Below are positions 24,843-41,300 of a stretch of 64,000 nt of DNA, piece by piece. A program made the translations under genes and the position numbers. Each line of letters opens with the position of its first letter. Within the stretch, counting starts at the first letter, position 1. The notes below the pieces were generated by a model, which did no database searches, was not told the DNA's origin, and was given only the letters and a program-made list of their open reading frames with translations. Source of the DNA: Mixophyes australis (Eukaryota > Chordata > Amphibia > Anura > Limnodynastidae). Location of the stretch: the NCBI GenBank assembly GCA_036250195.1, contig JAVHZZ010000011.1, positions 63,550,101 to 63,614,100 of the forward strand, written 5' to 3'.

Positions 24843-25750
24843 TTTTTGCATTGTAAATACTCATTTTCAATAATTAAATTCTAATTCCTAATGAATAGAG
24901 GGGGGAAGGGGGGCTCATTGCGCAAATCTTGAAAGCCTATGACAATTCCTGGGGATTAGGACAGTTGGTGACTATGAATTTGAGCGTGATAGATGAAAAG
25001 AAAATATTAGAAGAAAAAGGAAACAAAATACTGTAAATGCAGTATCATATTAATGATATGTAGACATTCAAAAGACAAATGAGAGACCTTGTATACCTTT
25101 TTTTCTTTATTATTTTCTTGAATCCAGTTTCACACAATCACTACACATTAACAAAGATGTGTCACAAAAAACCCCTAAAGAACTAGACATTTGTGTTGGC
25201 TTATTTGTAACAACATGAGAAGTTGGGAACCACTCCATTACAGAAAACATTACTTATTTAGAAAATAAACATTCTCCAGGTATGGTAATATTCCTTTGTA
25301 CGGTGTGATCACAATGTTACAGTGATGCTCTAGGTTTGGGAATATTCCTTTGTATGTTATAATCACAATGTTACAGGGATGCTCTGGGTTTGGGAGCTGT
25401 TATCAGGGATTGGACAGGCAACTGGAACCCCTCTTATCAGGTGTAGACTTTAATTTTGTTCCATCCTAAAATCAGGGACAAATTGGAAGCAGGACTTGTC
25501 ACTAATGCCTGTTGAGCGCGTTTCAGTTAATGTTAATATACGGTATATTCAAAATTAGTATTTACAGATATAACAAGTTTATATTAATATTATTATGTTG
25601 CTTTCCAGTGGCAATGTCATATGTGGGTGTGTAGTAAGTTCATCATGACTTCAGATGCTGTGATGTGTATATACTGTATGCAATGTACAGTACTTTGAAA
25701 TTGTATTCCTATGTTGCATTAGGCAAACATCTGTACTTGTTCCTTTAGTT

Positions 25751-25898
25751 CAGGCCTGTCCAACCTGCGGCCCTCCAGATGTTGTGAAACTACAAGTCCC
25801 AGCATGCCCTTCCACCTATCAACAGGTTGTCTACTGACAAAGCATGCTGGGGCTTGTAGTTTCACAACACCTGGAGGGCCGCAGGTTGGACAGGCCTG
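25751..25898. mobile_element. hAT MITE with perfect 8-bp target duplication
   Basis: A 148-bp foldback element starting CAGGCCTGTCCAACCTGCGG and ending with its inverse, arms about 57 bp each. Both flanks carry CTTTAGTT (25743-25750 and 25899-25906). An exact 8-bp duplication is diagnostic of hAT-superfamily insertion. Confidence 0.93.
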
Positions 25899-26391
25899 CT
25901 TTAGTTTATGCTTTAAATTCAAATGCAGTATTTCCACAGGATATGAATGATTTGGCCGATTATGAACACTTTAAAACCACATGATTAATCTTGTATAGGG
26001 TATACAAAGAAGTTATTTCACAACACTATACATTGACATAAAGTAACACACATGGGTGGTATGTTTTAATCTTATTATTGTTTTAGTCTTTTTTAGGACT
26101 GAAGAAAACTTTGAATTTAAATACAGAAGAACAATACACAGCATTTTCAAGATCTTAAAAGACCACTGATGTGTCATTCACCTGTTTTTTTTTTTTTATT
26201 AAGGCATAAGTATGGAAGTAAAAAAAATTATATTCCTTTAATATTCACATTCAAAATAAGCTGCAAAATTGTTCATAAAAAGAACAAGCAATTGAAATTG
26301 GAAATTGACAGGGAGCAATTGTCACTATTGCTTGGAACTCTTAAGTTTTTGTGATTTGCAATATTTCTGTTTATTTTTCTGTGAGCCAAAA

Positions 26392-31270
<4,879 letters not shown>

Positions 31271-31463
31271 TGAACTGATCTGATTTTTGTTGCAGCTGGA
31301 CACAAATATCTATTATTTCTCAGACCTATTTTGGTGTCTCTTGATTGTCAGATATGTGATATGTTTCGGAAACTACCTCATTTGACATTACATTTGACAT
31401 TCTAGGTCAGGTAAAAAAAAAAATTGGTTCTGCACCACTGTGATGCTGAGCAGGTGTTTGTAT

Positions 31464-31503
31464 TCAGTGGCGCTATATAAATAAATGATGATGATGATGA
31501 TGT
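31464..31503 (+). repeat. L2/SINE tail fragment with ATG repeats
   Basis: Contains GTGGCGCTATATAAATAAATG followed by a (GAT)n run. This is the 3' tail shared by the L2 LINE and the SINEs here, without a recognisable body. A similar stub is at about 41176-41205. Confidence 0.8.
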
Positions 31504-31681
31504 ATTTATGTTAATGGTGCTACTAGCTGGCACACTTTTTAATTTTGAGCGTTTTAAGAATACTGTAATTTTATGACCAGAAAATCATTAACAATTAGCA
31601 TGATGTGATAGTGAATGGGGTTTGCCATCTTCTGTCACACTAACGCAATTCTTCTGTGTTGTTCTCTAGTCGCTTTAATGT

Positions 31682-31972
31682 CATACTTGCCAACTCTCCC
31701 GGAACGTCCGGGAGACTCCCGCATTTTGCGAGAGTCTCTCAGACTCCCGGGAGAGTGTGGCAATTTCCCTTCACTAGGAAGTGGGCAGAATTCGGTTTAA
31801 ATGCCGCGATTCACCCGGAATTAGCCCAGCCCCCGCTGTAAAATGATGCAATTTGCGTCATTACGTCACGGAGGCGGGGCCAAAATGAGGCAATTTCGGC
31901 GCCCCGCCCCCTGCACGCCCACGTCTCAGCCGGCATCTCCCGAAAGAAGAAAAACAAATGTTGGCAAGTATG
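31682..31972. mobile_element. hAT-type MITE (CATACTTGCC family), copy 3, in mpv17l 3'UTR
   Basis: The ends CATACTTGCCAACTCTCCC and TGTTGGCAAGTATG are flanked by identical TTTAATGT at 31674-31681 and 31973-31980. The exact 8-bp duplication assigns the family to hAT. The left half contains self-complementary CTCCCGGGAG-type words. Confidence 0.93.
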
Positions 31973-32814
31973 TTTAATGTTGCACTCACAAAGTGTATCA
32001 TCTCTGTAGAACACCATGGTTTCCTGGTCAAAAAGTCTCAGCATTCTAAATACTACTGTCTGACACTGCCCTTAAGGTTGTCTTTTGGGAACAAATAGTG
32101 AAGCGTTAATAACCATGATTGTCTATACACTGAAATATGAATTCATTGTGCATTATGTTTTACAGCTATTTTGTGGACAATGTATGCATAAAACATTCAA
32201 TTATTTTTTTATGAAAAAAGACTAGAAAACCTATTAAAAAACAGAATTGTTCATTTTGCTGTGTGTTCAATATGTTTATATTACACTAGGGTGTTTTGTG
32301 GAACTGAGATAGTTCACCTGTTTAACTCTACTTATATTACCATTGGTACTCATAAATTGACAACTATAAATTGTTTTATCAGATCATTGTTTGAAGTTCT
32401 TATAGTGGTTGAAGACCATGGAAGTCTTTTGAAAGCTTCATCAACCATTGTAGGCTGCTAGTTTTGTACTTTAATTCTGATTCACATGAATTCTTTGACA
32501 AATGTTTATTCATATGTTTATTGTGACAACTACTGTACAATATGTTTTTAAATGTTGTTAATAAAGTTCAATACAACTGGACAATGTGCTGAATCATCTG
32601 CTGCTGAAAATAATAAAATAAAGACGTCCCTCTTAACTGTCCCGATTTTGGTGGGATCGTCCCGAATAGCGGAGCCCAAAGGCTGAGGGAATTGCACGTT
32701 AATAGCTAGAACTCTGCCTTAAAATGGATGACTGGGACATAGTTTGTGCAGTTAGGAGACTGGGCTTGTTTGTCCTGATGTATGAATGCTGTAAGGTATG
32801 CAAATACTATAGTC

Positions 32815-33359
32815 CGGTGGTTCCCAAACTGTGCGCCACGGCACCCCTGCGCTGTCACTGGGGTGCCGCGGGCCAGCCATAGAAAAAAGAAAGAAAACAG
32901 ATTGGTAAGTTTCTGTTTTCTTTCTTTTTTCTATGGCTGGCGCGGGGCAGAGTGAGAGGGATCGTGGCAGAGGAGGGGGACAGAGGGCAGAGGAGGGGGA
33001 CAGCGTGACAGAGAGCAGAGGAGGGGGACAAAGTGACAGAGGGCAGAGGGGGCAACGTGAGAGAGGGCAGTGTGTCTGGATGCAGAGGGGGCAGTGTGCC
33101 TGGTTGCAGAGGGGGCAGTGTGCCTGGTTGCAGAGGGGGCAGTGTGCCTGGATGCAGAGAGGGCAGAGTGTCTGGATGCAGAGGGGCATTTTTGCATACA
33201 ACTAAATAAGTATTTCTGTCGTGACCTAAATACTTATTACAATTTTTTGACCCAACTACTTCTAAAACAGGACTGCTCAGAAATTATTTTGGAGGGATGC
33301 CTTGAAAAAATTTGGAGACTCTAAGGGTGCCGCGAACTGCAAAAGTTTGAGAACCACTG
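32815..33359. mobile_element. hAT MITE carrying a 24-bp G-rich minisatellite
   Basis: The ends CGGTGGTTCCCAAACT and AGTTTGAGAACCACTG are inverted, with flanking CTATAGTC (32807-32814) and CTGTAGTC (33360-33367) as an 8-bp duplication with one change. Inside is an inverted pair around 32877-32938, a purine-rich GAGGGGGACAGAG stretch, and five copies of a 24-bp unit (33066-33186). Long open frames on both strands here come from the repeats. Confidence 0.88.
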
Positions 33360-33947
33360 CTGTAGTCAATAAATAAGGCTGATGTATTCTAGTGGGCATA
33401 GCAGCGGTATTATCAGAGGTGGAAGAATGAGAAGGAGCCTGGGACACAAACTTGCACACTGAGGTTAAAAAGGGGGTGCAATTTTGTATAGAAAACAAGA
33501 TTGGGAAAACCCACAATGCTCTCTGCTGATTCAATGCAGTTCCCCCAGGACCAACTCTATTACTTCAGTGGACTGTCAGAACAGATTATACTGCAGTTTC
33601 CTTGTTCTGCATAGGATTTGACGAAAAGAAGAGGCCAGGCTCTAGAAGGACTGTAGGTATGAGTGTGCCAGGAATGAGGAGGGGATTCTGAGTCTTCCTG
33701 CTTATGAGGCCCCTGATCACTTCTTATTCATGCAACAACTTGTCCCATTTCAACTGCAGTGGACTAAGTGTCAAATAAAAATAGCACTGGGATCTGTGCA
33801 AAATGGCTTTTAGTGAAAGTTGTGCAGTTTGGCTGGCAACGGGGTCTCTGCAACTCCTTCTAGCAATGTGTCATGCTAAAGGGGTTAATGTCATGAGTAA
33901 TGTGGCCTCATTTAAAGACAGAGCAGTATGGTACAAAGGGATTTAAG

Positions 33948-34270
33948 TCTGAGTCATTAAGGAGAGTAAAGAATGCAAAAGGAGTAACTTTGCACCTGGG
34001 CAAAAACATGTTGCATTGGAGGGGGAGGTAAATGTAAAATGTGGCGACAGATTTATAGTTGGGGTAGGGCATGTCCTAGATCAACTTTAAATTTCAGTGT
34101 AAAAATAAAGCTATCAAGTATTTGTGTGCTAGATGGAAACACAGCCAGTATTTAAACTTATGTGCAAAATAAGTAATTAATTTGCACTCCTTGCATTGTA
34201 ACATGGTTTATTCCCGGTGAACATATACTCCTTTTTTTTTTGTCTGACTTTCCTTAATGAATCAGGCCCT
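33948..34270. mobile_element. MITE of the GAGTCATTAAGGAGAG family, copy 1
   Basis: The left end CTGAGTCATTAAGGAGAGTA is mirrored at the right by TTTCCTTAATGAATCAGG. Copies at 45958-46272 (same strand) and 48977-49286 (opposite strand) share the interior, including CTAGATCAACTTTAAATTTC. No coding sequence. Confidence 0.8.
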
Positions 34271-34547
34271 AAATAGGCAGGAAGTATGTTAACACTCCTT
34301 CACTGCACATCCCTCCCCCTTTCCACCTAGTGTAGAGAGTAGTAAGTGTAAAATGCATCTTTGCCTACATAGGGACTTACACTTACGCATTTTTCGGGCA
34401 CAGTAGGGAAATGCGTACTTTCTGAAAGTAAAATGGACTAGCGTCCAACTCTGGAAGTACAGTGTCATTGTTATTTAATCTGTGTATTTAAGCACTTTAG
34501 TTACAGTTACTAAAGCTATATTAATTCAAATTAAGCTATATTAATTA

Positions 34548-35478
34548 GAGATGGGCGGGCTCGGTTCCCCGAGATCCGAACCCTCCCGAACTTCGCCTAT
34601 CCGAGTACCAAGCCGAGCAGGCTCTGTACTCTCCCACCCATTCGGATTCGAAATTGAGGCAAAAACGTCATCGTGACGTCGTTGGATCTCAGAGCTCGGT
34701 TCTCGCGATATTTGAAATGCATAAATACCCGCCTCCACAGCAATCCATCGCCATTTGATAGAGGGAGAGAGCAGAGTTAGGTCACAGGCTGTATTAGAGC
34801 AGGGACAGAGCAATTATTGTATACCTTATTCTTTCAATTAGTATTGAAATTCTGCTAGCAATTCTTCTAGCAATTGTTAGAGCAGGATAGAGGAGGCATT
34901 TTTTTAATATTTTGCACTACAAGTGCTTTGGGGTGTCTCATATTCCCCGGTGTGTGAAACAACAATTTTTCTGGCTGCAAAAAGTCATTTCTAGCAGCAC
35001 TATCTATTAAATATTTTGCACTACAAGTGCTTTGGGGTGTCCCATATTCCCCAATGTGAAACAACAATTTTTCTGGCTGCATAAAGTCTTATCTAGCAGC
35101 ACTATCTATTGAATATTTTGCACTACAAGTGCTTTGGGCTCATTAAAATGGATTCAAAGCAGTCCACATATGAGCAGGATCAGCAAGCAGGTGCTGCCAC
35201 CAGTCCTGATGGTAGTCTTCCCTGTACGTCATCTGGTAAAGCCTATGTAAAAGTACATAGTCTTTTTAAATCAGGGAAATAAACACACCCCAAAAAAAAT
35301 AATTATACTTATAAGTATAAGTGTAGGGTGCAATCTACCCCAAATAGGAAAGGGACTTGGGGCATTTCTATATCACGCACAGTCTTGAAAGGCTGCTGTT
35401 TTGTCAATTTCACGATAAGGGTAGGTTGTCATACACAGACAGACACCAAACTGCCTATGCAGTTATATTGACTTTTAC
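34548..35478 (+). mobile_element. Frog repeat with CTCGGTTCCCC head and tandem 105-bp units (left part)
   Basis: It starts near GAGATGGGCGGGCTCGGTTC. A similar head recurs at 59020-59150. From 34900 to 35145 there are two and a bit copies of a 105-bp unit (TTTTGCACTACAAGTGCTTT). A short frame beginning at 35150 (43 codons) may be the start of a transposon protein, but I do not recognise it. The element seems to resume after the Penelope insertion, with ~85-bp tandem units at 37430-37830 that share the phrase CAGACACCAAACT with 35440. Confidence 0.55.
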
Positions 35479-36620
35479 TTGCAACCACTAGTTGTCCAAC
35501 AACGGAGCTACTTGAGAGACACTGGCCACCTCTTAGAGGCCCTTAAACATATACAGTGGGAAAATGACTTCCTAGTCCTTACATGTGATGTAGTTTCCCT
35601 CTACACCATTATCGACCATAAGGTGGGCTGTGAACACACTAGGTTGGTTTTAGATAAATTATCAGACCTTCCCCCAGATCAGATAGACTTCCTGATTGAC
35701 AGCATATCCTTTGTACTTCATCACAACTACTTCTGGACCAGTGGGAACTACTACAGACAGGTTTGCGGGACTCCTATGGGCGCAAAGTTTGCGCTAAGTT
35801 ACACAAACCTGTTTGTAGCCCACTGGGAGGAATCATACATCTTCAACAACAACCCTTTTCGTGATAATGTCCATCTATGGCTGACGTATATATATAGATG
35901 ACGTATTTTGTATTTGGAAGGGAGACCAATCATTCCTCCAATACATCAACGATAACAAATTAAATATGGCATTTACCCACCACGCTAGCGCCACTAAAGT
36001 AGAATTTCTTGATCTCGAAATTTATATTGATAATGGCCAGATAGCTACCAAGAATTTTTTCAAAAATATAGACTGTAATTCCTACATCCATACATCCAGT
36101 AGTCATCACCCTAATTGGTTAAAAAACATCCCAAAGGGTCAATACACTAGACTGAGACGTAACTGTACACACATGGCACAGTTTGATGAGCAGGTCCTCA
36201 ACCTAAAAGAGAGATTCCTAAAGAAAAAATATAGACCAGAGGACATAGAGTCTGCCTACAATCAAGTCAGGAACTTGAATAGGGATACCCTTCTTGAAAG
36301 AAAGACATCACCAGCTAACCAGAACCCAAGCAATAAACCCATTCTTCCCTTTGTCACCAAATACAGTAAAGATGCAAAGAAAGTTGAACATATTTTCAAA
36401 AAACATTGGAATATTCTGCTGGGAGACAAAGATCTAAGAAATATCCTACCCCCGAAACCACAATTTGTTTACAGAAAATCAGACAATCTAAAAACCCAAC
36501 TCGTAAGCAGTACTATTGCCCCAGAAAAGAAGGGAGGAGATACCTGGCTTAATGAGAATAAAAAGGATTTTACACAGAACATTTATTGTGATATCAATAT
36601 TATTTCAACATCTTATTCCG
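35479..36620 (+). mobile_element. 5'-truncated, frameshifted Penelope-like retroelement (RT)
   Basis: The first frame (to 35901) has CDVVSLYT and CGTPMGAKFALSYTNLFVAH. The next frame carries YIDDVFCIW from 35891 and continues to 36727 (with VEFLDLEIYIDNGQIATKNF). These are the A, B and C reverse transcriptase motifs of Penelope-like elements. The frame change falls in a short TA repeat (35887-35896), probably a slippage indel. Sequence before 35479 belongs to the host repeat, so the element is cut at its 5' side. The GIY-YIG endonuclease expected after the RT is absent. Confidence 0.85.
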
Positions 36621-36785
36621 ACTCTGCGGCGCTCCAGTACTTCTTCCTCAAGCGCGCATGCGCGAAAAACCGGCCCTTTAATTCCCCACACTTCCGGTGG
36701 GTTCGCCTTGCGCGAGGTACAGATTAGGAGGACAAGTTAAAGAACTGGACACCCGGAGGATGGACTCCCGGATAGGGTAAGTGCA
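36620..36785 (+). promoter_or_regulatory. GC-rich promoter-like patch ending in a splice donor
   Basis: Directly after the Penelope RT the base composition jumps. An NRF1-like site (CGCGCATGCGCG, about 36653-36664), an ETS site (ACTTCCGG, about 36689) and a strong donor GGATAGG|GTAAGT near 36777 lie within 160 bp. It may be the terminal repeat of the Penelope element. Because it is on the same strand and only 1.3 kb before the IZUMO-domain start codon, it could also serve that gene. Both readings are inference. Confidence 0.35.
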
Positions 36786-37429
36786 CTGCTCTCGTCCTAC
36801 ACCACATATCTCCTAGCCGCAATTCCGGATACCGTCTAACGGCTTTCACTTCACTATTTGCTGGTCCGGTTCAGGGACTCACAGACAAGCGCCATACAGA
36901 CTCTTCCGATTTCAGCTTTTGAAAACGTGACTATTTGTTTCCTAGGCCTTATTAACCCTCTATGGGAACTTTTCATTCTTACCTCTGAGTTACCGTCCTT
37001 ATCTGGATTCCTCTACCGCACATCTTGTTTTACAAGTACATCTATTGCACACTGTATCCAGGTATTATTATTTCCACTCTCTGATTTAAGTTCCACTTGG
37101 GCTTACAGTAATTGTCTTTTGACTCCTCATTGTTCATATCCAATTTAGGTACTCAGCCGGCTGGCTTGAACACTAGGAGCTATCCACTGCCAACATTAGA
37201 CGTTTGGCTACAAGACCGTGCCATTTTTACAGCAACCCTGTTTGTTTGCACCTCTACAGCTTATCTATGATGAGTGAGTGTACCTAGTTATTATACCTGC
37301 AATAAATACAAGTACGCCGGCTGGCCTACTTGCTGCAAGATAATTTGTCTTCTGTACCTTTGTTGCTAGATCTCCCCTCCGCCTCCATCCACCCCCCCCC
37401 CCCTGCGCCGGGGTATTGACTACTAGACA

Positions 37430-37960
37430 CCAAACTACCTTTGTCCATTTCGTTTTATATTGTTCAGTCCATGCGGGCTGCTTTTTTTCTATTTAACTAC
37501 AAGTGGAGCAGGGGGGGGTCATAGACAGCCACCAAACTACCTTGGTCCATTTCGTTTTATATTGTACAGTCTATGCCGGCTGAATTGTTTTCTATTTAAG
37601 TACAAGTGGAGGGGGGTGGGAAGGCTGATGCAGACAGAACCCAAACTGTCTTTGTCCATTTCTATTTATATTGTAGTCTATAACGGCTGAATAGTTTTCT
37701 ATTTTACTACTTGTGGAGAGGGAGTCTGATGCAGACAGATACCAAACTTCTTTTGTCCATTTCTATTTAACGTACAGTCAATGTAGGCTGATTTTTTTTC
37801 TATTTAACTACAAGTGTAGGGTGTAATATACACCCAAAGACGATGGCTGCATTGACAATAGGCATAGATGGAGAGGAAACCAAAACCAAAACACAAAGGT
37901 AATCCAGATCCAAAACCAAAACCAAAACACGGGGGTCAGTGACCATATTAATACATATAT
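37430..37960. repeat. ~85-bp tandem repeat, right part of the interrupted repeat
   Basis: Four to five diverged units of the pattern ACCAAACT...TTGTCCATTTC...TTTTCTATTTAACTACAAGTG follow each other, then an A/C-rich end (AACCAAAACCAAAACAC). Phrases match the sequence just before the Penelope insertion (35310-35470). Confidence 0.7.
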
Positions 37961-38115
37961 ATGCAATATATATAATTAACCACGACATACAGACTAGATT
38001 ACAGAAAAGTAATATGTCACACACCTGTAGAACATTATGATGTCACAAAGTAGATTCTAAACCATGCTATAGAATGTCATATAGCAGAAACCTCATCTCT
38101 CTAAGTCATGGCATT

Positions 38116-38335
38116 ATGTATACCATCATTCTTTATGCAAGTATTATTAATGTGGTTTCTTGCTGTTTCCAGTGTAACTCAAAAGTAACAGGTATATTTT
38201 CCAAAATCAGAAAAGAAGCTTTACCTAACCGGTTCAGAGACAGCAGGCTTCGGAACCGGTGTGAGAAACTGGTGAAGGGTATGGAGAGTAATTTTTTCAA
38301 AGACTATGCTGCAAATCATTTCACAGGCCTTATTG
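38116..38335 (+). CDS. IZUMO-domain gene exon 1 (signal peptide, CxxC, helix 1)
   Basis: ATG at 38116 gives a compact signal peptide. The in-frame ATG at 38074 would add 14 polar residues (MSYSRNLISLSHGI) and is less likely. Donor ATTG|GTATGT, phase 1. It encodes CFQC and a charged helix with RFRDSRLRNRCEKLVKGMES. 5'UTR and promoter are undefined. Confidence 0.82.
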
Positions 38336-41300
38336 GTATGTACAATTAAATGTGACTATTATTAATAATACTTTGTTTTTTTGTTTCACATGTTTAATAT
38401 TGTATAAAAAAAGAATTACAAATTTGGTTATATCATTCCTTTGTTAGGATATGGTAAAAAATTGTGTTTACAGAATGCCTGTACTAGACATTATTGTACA
38501 GTATATCAAAGCCTGCATGTTACCGAGCTAAATATTATACTTGATATGACAGATGCCACTTGTCCTTTCCCTTGTTATCCTTTAAAAGCAGCTTAAAATT
38601 TTAGTAAAGGTGCTTGTGTACCTGATTATTTAAGAAACTCCGTCCACCCCAGAGTGAACAGGTCAGTCAACCTGTTCAGTGATCTCTATGAACTGAGTAT
38701 ATCTGTGTTCACCATGAGCTGAATTAATTGATTTTAAAATCATTCATGACCTGATTCATTGCTGCACGTAAATGGCAATACATGGTGTATATTGTGTAAA
38801 ATAGCACCGCGCATGCCCAGAAACAAACCATATGCCAGAGAACGCAGCAACGTTCAATTCATCTTCGAGCGCAAAGGACCCTTACTATAGCCTATGATTT
38901 CAGGAGTGGAGCGTTGAGGGGACTGGACATATGCATGTACACAATGTATAGTAAGCGAGTGCCAAGCTTTGGGTATCTGAAAGGTACTTGTTTTTCAGTC
39001 GTATCATTTGCAGCAGCTCCAGGTCTGGTGTTAGTGCCAAGTGATGCATGCTATAACATGTGTTTGCAACCAGGAGCAACTATAAAAATGCATTTTATGT
39101 ACAGTACAATACAATACTGATAAATGTATTTCATGGATGGGGGGGATATTGTTTTTGTTTTACAGACATATCTTTACGTTTGCTCCTTATTGAATACGGA
39201 CATGCATATGCCTGATTTACGTTAGTTTTCCGTGCCTTTGTGAATCAGGCCCTCAATGTTCAATTACTCAGTTAAGAGGATTTTTTTCATTGTAATCTTT
39301 TGCTAATATCCTAAGCTTAACTACAGTAAATTACACTGGAATCTGTGGAATAACTATCGTTATAGAACAATGATGTATTCACGTTTAACAAAGGACCTCT
39401 CCCATTACCCCCATTTGGTTTACGTTATAAAGGATTATCACAGTATTAAGTACGAGAGTATTAAGTTTTTGTGCATGGGTATTTCCATGTTTGAGGATAA
39501 TATGTAATAGATCTGAACATGCACTTCACCGGAGCGCAGAACTCTACTTACTAAAGAGCAGTCACATTACATAATAGTGGACTTATAAAGGTTATACTTA
39601 CTTGCTTTTTAACATAGCAAATCCCGTGCTCAACCACAATGTATTTTTGTTTCAAAAGTTGCACGATTAATAAGGTATCCCTCCTTAATCATTAAACATA
39701 ACCAGCAACTAAAGCATGCACTCATTGTCTTGTGTTCAGAAGGTGGTTAATCATTACTTCTAAGAATGACAGCATGTGAATACGTCTACAAATGATGATT
39801 GCAATTAGTGGAAGGACCTCTTAGAAGGTGATGTAATAAATGTCCAGATCATATAAATAATGAAATAATGCAATTGACAATATATCCTATTCTCCAAAGT
39901 TGTAACTTTCCTACTTTAATATAAATTCTTGCTTGACTTTTAATGTATCAGTCCTGAAAATGTACCCAAATGTCAAAATAAAGAGTCCTAACTTCAAAGA
40001 TACTGATGTTTCATAATCCTGTATACTTGTTCTGATTATGTGATGATCCAAATGATGAATAATCCTTCTGTTTTAATATATATTCATTTAATGTGGTAAT
40101 ATATGGCAACACGGAGCAGATTTCAGATTCTAGGTGTATGTAATAGTCTTAAGGTATTGGTTGTACATTACTTGTATTAAAGGGTCACTATCATTTTCTT
40201 ATTTTATAAATTGATTTATATGATTTATGAACAAATTCAATGGTGCAATGGTGCAAAAGGATCTAATTTTAGTGAAAATGTCCTTTTATTGTAATAACTG
40301 TTTTTTTAACTTTCTGTGAGCAGTCCTTAACTGACCGCCCCTCCCTCAATTACAAAATCATTTATTGATTTTATAAGCATGACCTCCTCTTCCACCCACA
40401 AATTGTTTAGGCAGCACCAGCCATGTTTACCCTAATACTAAGGGTGACTAGCAGTGAGGTTCCCCCTGTTATAATGATAATCAGCTCACAGACTGATCAG
40501 CACAGGGCTGGTACCCGGACGTTGCTGGTCCTGATCTAAGCGGTGAGGGTCTGGCCCATGTATGATCTGGCACCCCAGAACAAAACCTAACTGTCCCTAT
40601 GGCCCTTGCCTACTGGACAAATAATGCATTAGAACTCTGTTCATAATGCTGAGAAGGCATGTTAGAAATGAACAAAATACGAACACTCCCAATATACTTT
40701 GTTGAAAAAATCTTTATTTAAAAAAAAAAGAAAAGAAAAAGAAATAATCTATTCTTGATTCTGTGCAGCCCAGCACTGACAGGGTTATTCACCCAACTCC
40801 AAGGCAACCGTGTAAGAAAAGGCAGTGTTGTATGGAACAAAGGAAACCTCTCATTATAGTTGGACTATATATTCTAATATGTCTAATGTGATAGAGTTTG
40901 TAGTTCCACAGCACATGGAGCCAGCAGGTATAGGAATGCAGTAGTGCAGTCCAAAACATGAGTTTCTTAAGAGTGTTGGCATGTAACACCCTCTTGTGGC
41001 ATAAATGTGCGTGACGCCGAGAGTCTGAGCCAGCTCAATGCATGGCCTGGAGCTGGTACAATTTGCATCCAGCCTGTGACTGCAAACTGCCTGGCTAGCG
41101 AACAGACAGATGGAGGATGCTCCCGGCTGCTCCATTTGGTTTTACACATAAATCATGGCAAAAGTATATTATGATTGGCAGCGGCGCTATATAAATAATA
41201 TTAAGAGAAAAGTTTCCAATTGTCAACCTGCATGGTAATGATATGACGTTTCCTTGCAGCATTTGTGGTTTCTCTGATACACTGAAAGTCACTATGTGTT

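Larger units (their letters stand above)
31271..32585 (+). other. mpv17l: mpv17l 3'UTR with polyadenylation signal
   Basis: AT-rich sequence follows the stop and ends after AATAAA at 32560-32565. A weaker AATAAA-like cluster lies at 32611-32622. The UTR contains an L2-type tail fragment (31464-31503) and a hAT MITE (31682-31972). The exact cleavage site is inferred. Confidence 0.65.

Noticed and set aside
26305..26391. Upstream in-frame ATG extending mpv17l by 29 residues
   Set aside because: The added cysteine- and phenylalanine-rich residues are unlike the family; similarity begins just after the ATG at 26392, and an acceptor-like tract lies inside this segment.
32752..33205. Overlapping repetitive frames on both strands (PLCxQAHC-type and GQCAWLQR-type)
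   Set aside because: All are translations of the 24-bp G-rich minisatellite in a hAT MITE.
38074..38115. Upstream in-frame ATG of the IZUMO-domain gene
   Set aside because: It would put 14 polar residues before the hydrophobic signal core; the ATG at 38116 gives a standard signal peptide.
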